A stretch of 36,110 nucleotides of DNA, taken from the NCBI GenBank assembly GCA_905181735.1, contig CAJIYR010000013.1, positions 1 through 36,110 of the forward strand, written 5' to 3'. This document shows, piece by piece, positions 32,988 through 36,110 of the stretch. This DNA is from an uncultured Hyphomicrobiales bacterium (lineage in GTDB: Bacteria; Pseudomonadota; Alphaproteobacteria; Rhizobiales; TMED25). Numbering within the stretch: position 1 is the stretch's first letter; every line of letters starts with the position of its first letter. A program made the position numbers and the translations under genes. The notes beneath the pieces were generated by a model. The model did no database searches. It was not told the origin of the DNA and worked only from the letters and a program-made list of their open reading frames with translations.

Positions 32988-33659
32988 ATGACAAATACAC
33001 CTAATCTAAAGGTTAGAGTTAAAACGGCAAGAGGTAGGACTTTATCATCTACTCGCTGGCTACAAAGGCATTTAAATGACCCCTTTGTTCACGAAGCTAA
33101 GAAAAAAGGCTACAGATCTAGGGCTGCTTTTAAGATAGTAGAAATAGATGATAAGCATAAGCTTTTTAAAGTTGGACAGAAAGTGTTGGATTTGGGTGCG
33201 GCTCCTGGAGGCTGGAGTCAGATTGCAGCTGAAAGAATAGGGGCTATAGAGGGGAAGGGTAAGGTTATTGCCGTTGACTTACTTGAGATGGATCCATTGC
33301 CAGGTGTCGAAACCTTGTTGCTAGATTTTTATGATGATGATGCCGAATCTATTATCAAGTCTTATTTAGGTGATTCTCTAATAGATTTGGTTTTATGTGA
33401 TATGGCAGCATCCGCTACAGGTCATAAATATACCGATCACTTAAAGATAATTGGCCTTTTAGAGGCAGCGCTTGATTTTACAGAAAAGGTTTTAAAACCG
33501 GACGGTGCTTTTTTAGGAAAAGTGTTTCGAGGAGGAACAGAAAACACAATATTAACCAGAATGAAAAAAGAATTTAAAAGCGTTAAGCATATAAAACCTA
33601 AATCAAGTCGATCCGATTCAACAGAATTATATGTATTGGGCAATGGTTTTAAGGGATAG
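32988..33659 (+). CDS. rlmE: 23S rRNA 2'-O-methyltransferase (RrmJ/FtsJ)
   Basis: RlmE methylates the 2'-O of U2552 in 23S rRNA late in 50S assembly. The 223-residue protein has the SAM motif LDLGAAPGGWSQ (67-78) and the K-D-K-E tetrad at K49 (RAAFK), D138 (LCDMA), K178 (FLGKVFRGG) and E213 (STELYVLG), matching K38, D124, K164 and E199 of E. coli. The basic N-terminal extension (about 11 residues longer) is typical of alphaproteobacteria. It is 32 bases after the ribB-type gene and precedes guaB. Confidence 0.95.
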   Translation: MTNTPNLKVRVKTARGRTLSSTRWLQRHLNDPFVHEAKKKGYRSRAAFKIVEIDDKHKLFKVGQKVLDLGAAPGGWSQIAAERIGAIEGKGKVIAVDLLEMDPLPGVETLLLDFYDDDAESIIKSYLGDSLIDLVLCDMAASATGHKYTDHLKIIGLLEAALDFTEKVLKPDGAFLGKVFRGGTENTILTRMKKEFKSVKHIKPKSSRSDSTELYVLGNGFKG

Positions 33660-33722
33660 GATTGTTATTTTGCAAAAAATAAAATATTAGCTTTTATTCA
33701 CGGCATTAGAATGCTATGAATT

Positions 33723-33744
33723 ATAGGTAATATAAATTACTTAT
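33723..33744. promoter_or_regulatory. 22-bp imperfect palindrome upstream of guaB
   Basis: Arms ATAGGTAAT (33723-33731) and ATTACTTAT (33736-33744) with a four-base centre match except for one position, ending 19 bases before the guaB ATG. It lies in the 104-base gap after rlmE. It could be an operator or the leader hairpin of guaB; a terminator is unlikely because no T run follows. Confidence 0.3.
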
Positions 33745-33763
33745 AATAATTAGTTAAGAATAT

Positions 33764-35221
33764 ATGATTACGGAAGCCCTTACTTTTGACGATGTTTTAA
33801 TTAGACCTAATGCATCGAGTGTTATGCCTAACGAAACAAACACGTCTGTCAATATCACCAAAAATATATCTTTAAATATTCCAATAATATCCAGCGCTAT
33901 GGATACTGTAACCGAAGCAAATTTGGCCATTGCAATGGCGCAAGCTGGTGGATTAGGCGTAATTCATAGAAATTTAGACCCCGACACCCAAGCTTCTCAT
34001 GTAAGGCAAGTAAAAAAGTTTGAATCTGGTATGGTGGTTAATCCAGTTACTATAGATTCTGGTAAGAGTTTAAAAGAAGCAATTTCATTGATGAAAGAGC
34101 ACTCAATATCAGGGATTCCTGTTATTGGAAAGTTAGATAAATTAGTTGGAATATTAACTAACCGCGATGTTAGATTTGCAACAGACGACACTCAATCAAT
34201 TGACTCTCTTATGACAAAAGAAAATATAATTACAGTTACCGAAGGCGTTAATATGGAGGAAGCTAAAGCTCTTCTTCATAAAAATAGAATTGAGAAACTA
34301 ATTGTTGTTGACGGTGAGTATCGATGTGTTGGTTTAATTACAGTAAAAGATATTGAAAAAGCTAAACTTCATCCTAACGCTACAAAAGACGAAAAAGGCA
34401 GATTAAGAGTTGCTGCGGCAACAACTGTTGGTAGCGAGGGAGAAGAAAGAACAGAAAAATTGATTGAAGCTGAAGTAGATATCATAGTTGTTGATACTGC
34501 GCATGGACATTCTTTAAAAGTCCTAAAAGCTGTTGAAAGTATTAAGAAAAAGTACCCAAACCTGCAAGTAATAGCAGGAAATATCGCAACAAAAGAAGGT
34601 GCTAAAGCTCTCGTTGATGCTGGTGCAGATTGCGTAAAGGTGGGTATAGGACCTGGTTCTATTTGCACAACAAGAATTGTTGCAGGAATTGGAGTCCCTC
34701 AGTTCAGCGCAATATTGGAAGTATCAGAATATTTGCAAACAATTGGGATTCCTATGATTGCAGATGGAGGTATTAAATACTCTGGTGATTTAGCAAAAGC
34801 GTTAGCTGCCGGTGCTAATTGTGCGATGATAGGATCATTGCTTGCTGGAACAGATGAAAGTCCTGGTGAGATATTTTTATTTCAGGGAAGAAGTTATAAG
34901 TATTATCGTGGAATGGGGTCTATAGGCGCAATGGCAAGAGGGTCCGCTGATAGATATTTTCAAGAAGAGGTTAAAAATATTCATAAATTAGTTCCAGAAG
35001 GTATTGAAGGGCAGGTTCCTTATAAAGGTCCTGTATCCGCTGTTATTCATCAATTAATGGGGGGTCTTAGGGCTTCTATGGGTTATACTGGCGCTAAAGA
35101 TTTGAAAGATTTTCAAAAGAAAGCTATTTTTCAAAAAATTACAAATGCAGGATTACGAGAAAGTCACGCTCATGACGTAACTATCACCCGTGAATCACCT
35201 AACTATCCTACTGTCCGTTGA
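33764..35221 (+). CDS. guaB: Inosine-5'-monophosphate dehydrogenase
   Basis: GuaB oxidises IMP to XMP with NAD, the first step to GMP. The 485-residue protein has the N-terminal barrel segment ([10 protein letters not shown]), a tandem CBS domain pair at about 90-200 that binds regulatory nucleotides, the catalytic loop [12 protein letters not shown] with C301, and the RGMGSIGAM flap region. The upstream gap is 104 bases with a palindrome. The stop overlaps the TTG start of rsmB by three bases, so the two are probably translated in series. Confidence 0.97.
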   Translation: MITEALTFDDVLIRPNASSVMPNETNTSVNITKNISLNIPIISSAMDTVTEANLAIAMAQAGGLGVIHRNLDPDTQASHVRQVKKFESGMVVNPVTIDSGKSLKEAISLMKEHSISGIPVIGKLDKLVGILTNRDVRFATDDTQSIDSLMTKENIITVTEGVNMEEAKALLHKNRIEKLIVVDGEYRCVGLITVKDIEKAKLHPNATKDEKGRLRVAAATTVGSEGEERTEKLIEAEVDIIVVDTAHGHSLKVLKAVESIKKKYPNLQVIAGNIATKEGAKALVDAGADCVKVGIGPGSICTTRIVAGIGVPQFSAILEVSEYLQTIGIPMIADGGIKYSGDLAKALAAGANCAMIGSLLAGTDESPGEIFLFQGRSYKYYRGMGSIGAMARGSADRYFQEEVKNIHKLVPEGIEGQVPYKGPVSAVIHQLMGGLRASMGYTGAKDLKDFQKKAIFQKITNAGLRESHAHDVTITRESPNYPTVR

Positions 35222-36110
35222 GAATATCTGCACAAGTCAGCTCTTCAATAGAAATTCTACACCAAGTGATTGATAGGTATCAACCTGTGCCAATCGCTAT
35301 AAGGGAATGGGCTAGAAACAATAGGTATGCTGGGTCTAGCGATAGAAATGCAATAAACAATATTGTGAATGCTACTTTGAGGAAGAAAAATTCTTCTGCC
35401 ACGCTAATGAAAGACGATAGCCCAAGATCACTGTGCATAGGTATGTTTCGATTATTGTGGGAGAAAAGTGTTGAAGAAATAAGTGATATTTTTAACGGAG
35501 AAATTCATTCTCCTGATATTTTAACAGAAGATGAACTTTTGCTAATCAAGGATGTTGCTGCTCTTGAAGATGCTCCTATTTGGGTAAGGGGCGATTACCC
35601 AGAATGGCTTGATGGCGAATTTCAAAAAACTTTTGGTGAAGATACTTTGGAGCAAGCGGTTGCGTTATCTTCTAGGCCATCTTTAGATATAAGGGTAAAT
35701 ACACTTAAAACAAAGCGAGATAGAGTTCTAAAAGAATTGAATAAATTTAATCCAGAAATCACTAAATATTCTGTAAAAGGAATTAGAATTAAGCAGAAAG
35801 AAGGATTAGACAGGTCGGTAAAAGTTGAAAATTCTAAATTTTTTATTAAAGGTTATTTTGAGGTTCAAAATGAAGGGTCTCAGATTGTCTCTTTATTATC
35901 TGGTGCCAAACCAGGAATGCAAGTTCTTGATTATTGTTGTGGTGCAGGCGGAAAGACGGCAGTTTTTTCTACGTTAATGGAAAATAAAGGGCAAGTATAT
36001 TCTCATGATATAAGTGAGGCGAGAGTAAAACCTATATATGAGAGGCTTAAGAGATTAGGAATTAGAAATAGCCAGATACGAATTGGCAAAGATAGTTTGG
36101 AAGACCTGAC
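35218..36110 (+). CDS. rsmB: 16S rRNA m5C967 methyltransferase, 3' end cut by window
   Basis: The frame is open from TTG at 35218, overlapping the guaB stop (TTGA), to the window end, giving 297 codons without a stop. RsmB makes m5C967 in 16S rRNA. The first ~150 residues resemble the NusB-like N-terminal domain of the alphaproteobacterial form (REWARNNRYAGSSDRNAI), and the methyltransferase part has the SAM motif VLDYCCGAGGKTAVFS. The PCSGxG catalytic motif lies beyond the window. No ribosome binding site stands out, which fits coupling to guaB. An in-frame GTG at 35266 is an alternative start. Confidence 0.9.
   Translation, partial: MRISAQVSSSIEILHQVIDRYQPVPIAIREWARNNRYAGSSDRNAINNIVNATLRKKNSSATLMKDDSPRSLCIGMFRLLWEKSVEEISDIFNGEIHSPDILTEDELLLIKDVAALEDAPIWVRGDYPEWLDGEFQKTFGEDTLEQAVALSSRPSLDIRVNTLKTKRDRVLKELNKFNPEITKYSVKGIRIKQKEGLDRSVKVENSKFFIKGYFEVQNEGSQIVSLLSGAKPGMQVLDYCCGAGGKTAVFSTLMENKGQVYSHDISEARVKPIYERLKRLGIRNSQIRIGKDSLEDL

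Overview
The window comes from an AT-rich alphaproteobacterium, probably a marine lineage of the SAR11/SAR116/AEGEAN-169 kind; the lineage is inferred from gene content and order only. Supporting evidence: a folE-hisI pair beside a NifU-like scaffold gene, yidD and thrS; cysE followed by a DUF3126 gene; a FAD monooxygenase next to a zf-CHCC protein; an alpha-type HisI with DDDQD in place of DCDxD; and rlmE-guaB-rsmB.

Layout. (1) About 1-4,080 is accessory DNA. Three tandem paralogous exported proteins (two with MORN/YwqK-type repeats) share a near-identical leader and signal peptide. They are followed by two truncated 3' ends of a tRNA-Asp gene that bracket a RidA-family gene, which looks like the scar of repeated integration at tRNA-Asp. 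(2) 4,100-11,756 is mostly housekeeping: FAD monooxygenase and zf-CHCC protein, cysE, DUF3126, hisI/folE, NifU-like scaffold, yidD, thrS and nadK. (3) 11,891-30,812 is about 19 kb of catabolic and redox enzymes in short operons of alternating direction. It holds two Gfo/Idh/MocA dehydrogenases, an ACMSD-type amidohydrolase, a carboxymuconolactone-decarboxylase-fold protein, a BKACE/TauD/hydroxyacid dehydrogenase/ketopantoate-reductase-like operon, an LLM flavin oxidoreductase, a GMC oxidoreductase, an operon of two small alpha+beta-barrel proteins with an alpha/beta hydrolase and a LigI-like lactonase, an M24 metalloenzyme with an SDR, and a two-subunit molybdenum hydroxylase. No transporter or transcription regulator was recognised in this block. 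(4) 30,989-36,110 returns to core genes: D-amino-acid transaminase, ribB with a degenerate ribA-like domain, rlmE, guaB and rsmB (cut by the window end).

How the genes may work together. The 19-kb block has the enzyme types needed to hydroxylate a ring (Mo hydroxylase, 2-oxoglutarate dioxygenase, LLM), oxidise alcohols (GMC, SDR, Gfo/Idh), open lactones or C-C bonds (LigI-like, alpha/beta hydrolase), decarboxylate (ACMSD-like) and cleave a beta-keto acid (BKACE). It reads as one or more uncharacterised pathways for aromatic, heterocyclic or hydroxy-acid compounds. The substrate cannot be read from sequence.

Several convergent gene pairs overlap or have their stop codons inside AT-rich palindromes. 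A 28-codon membrane-peptide gene with a good ribosome binding site lies at 21,128-21,214.
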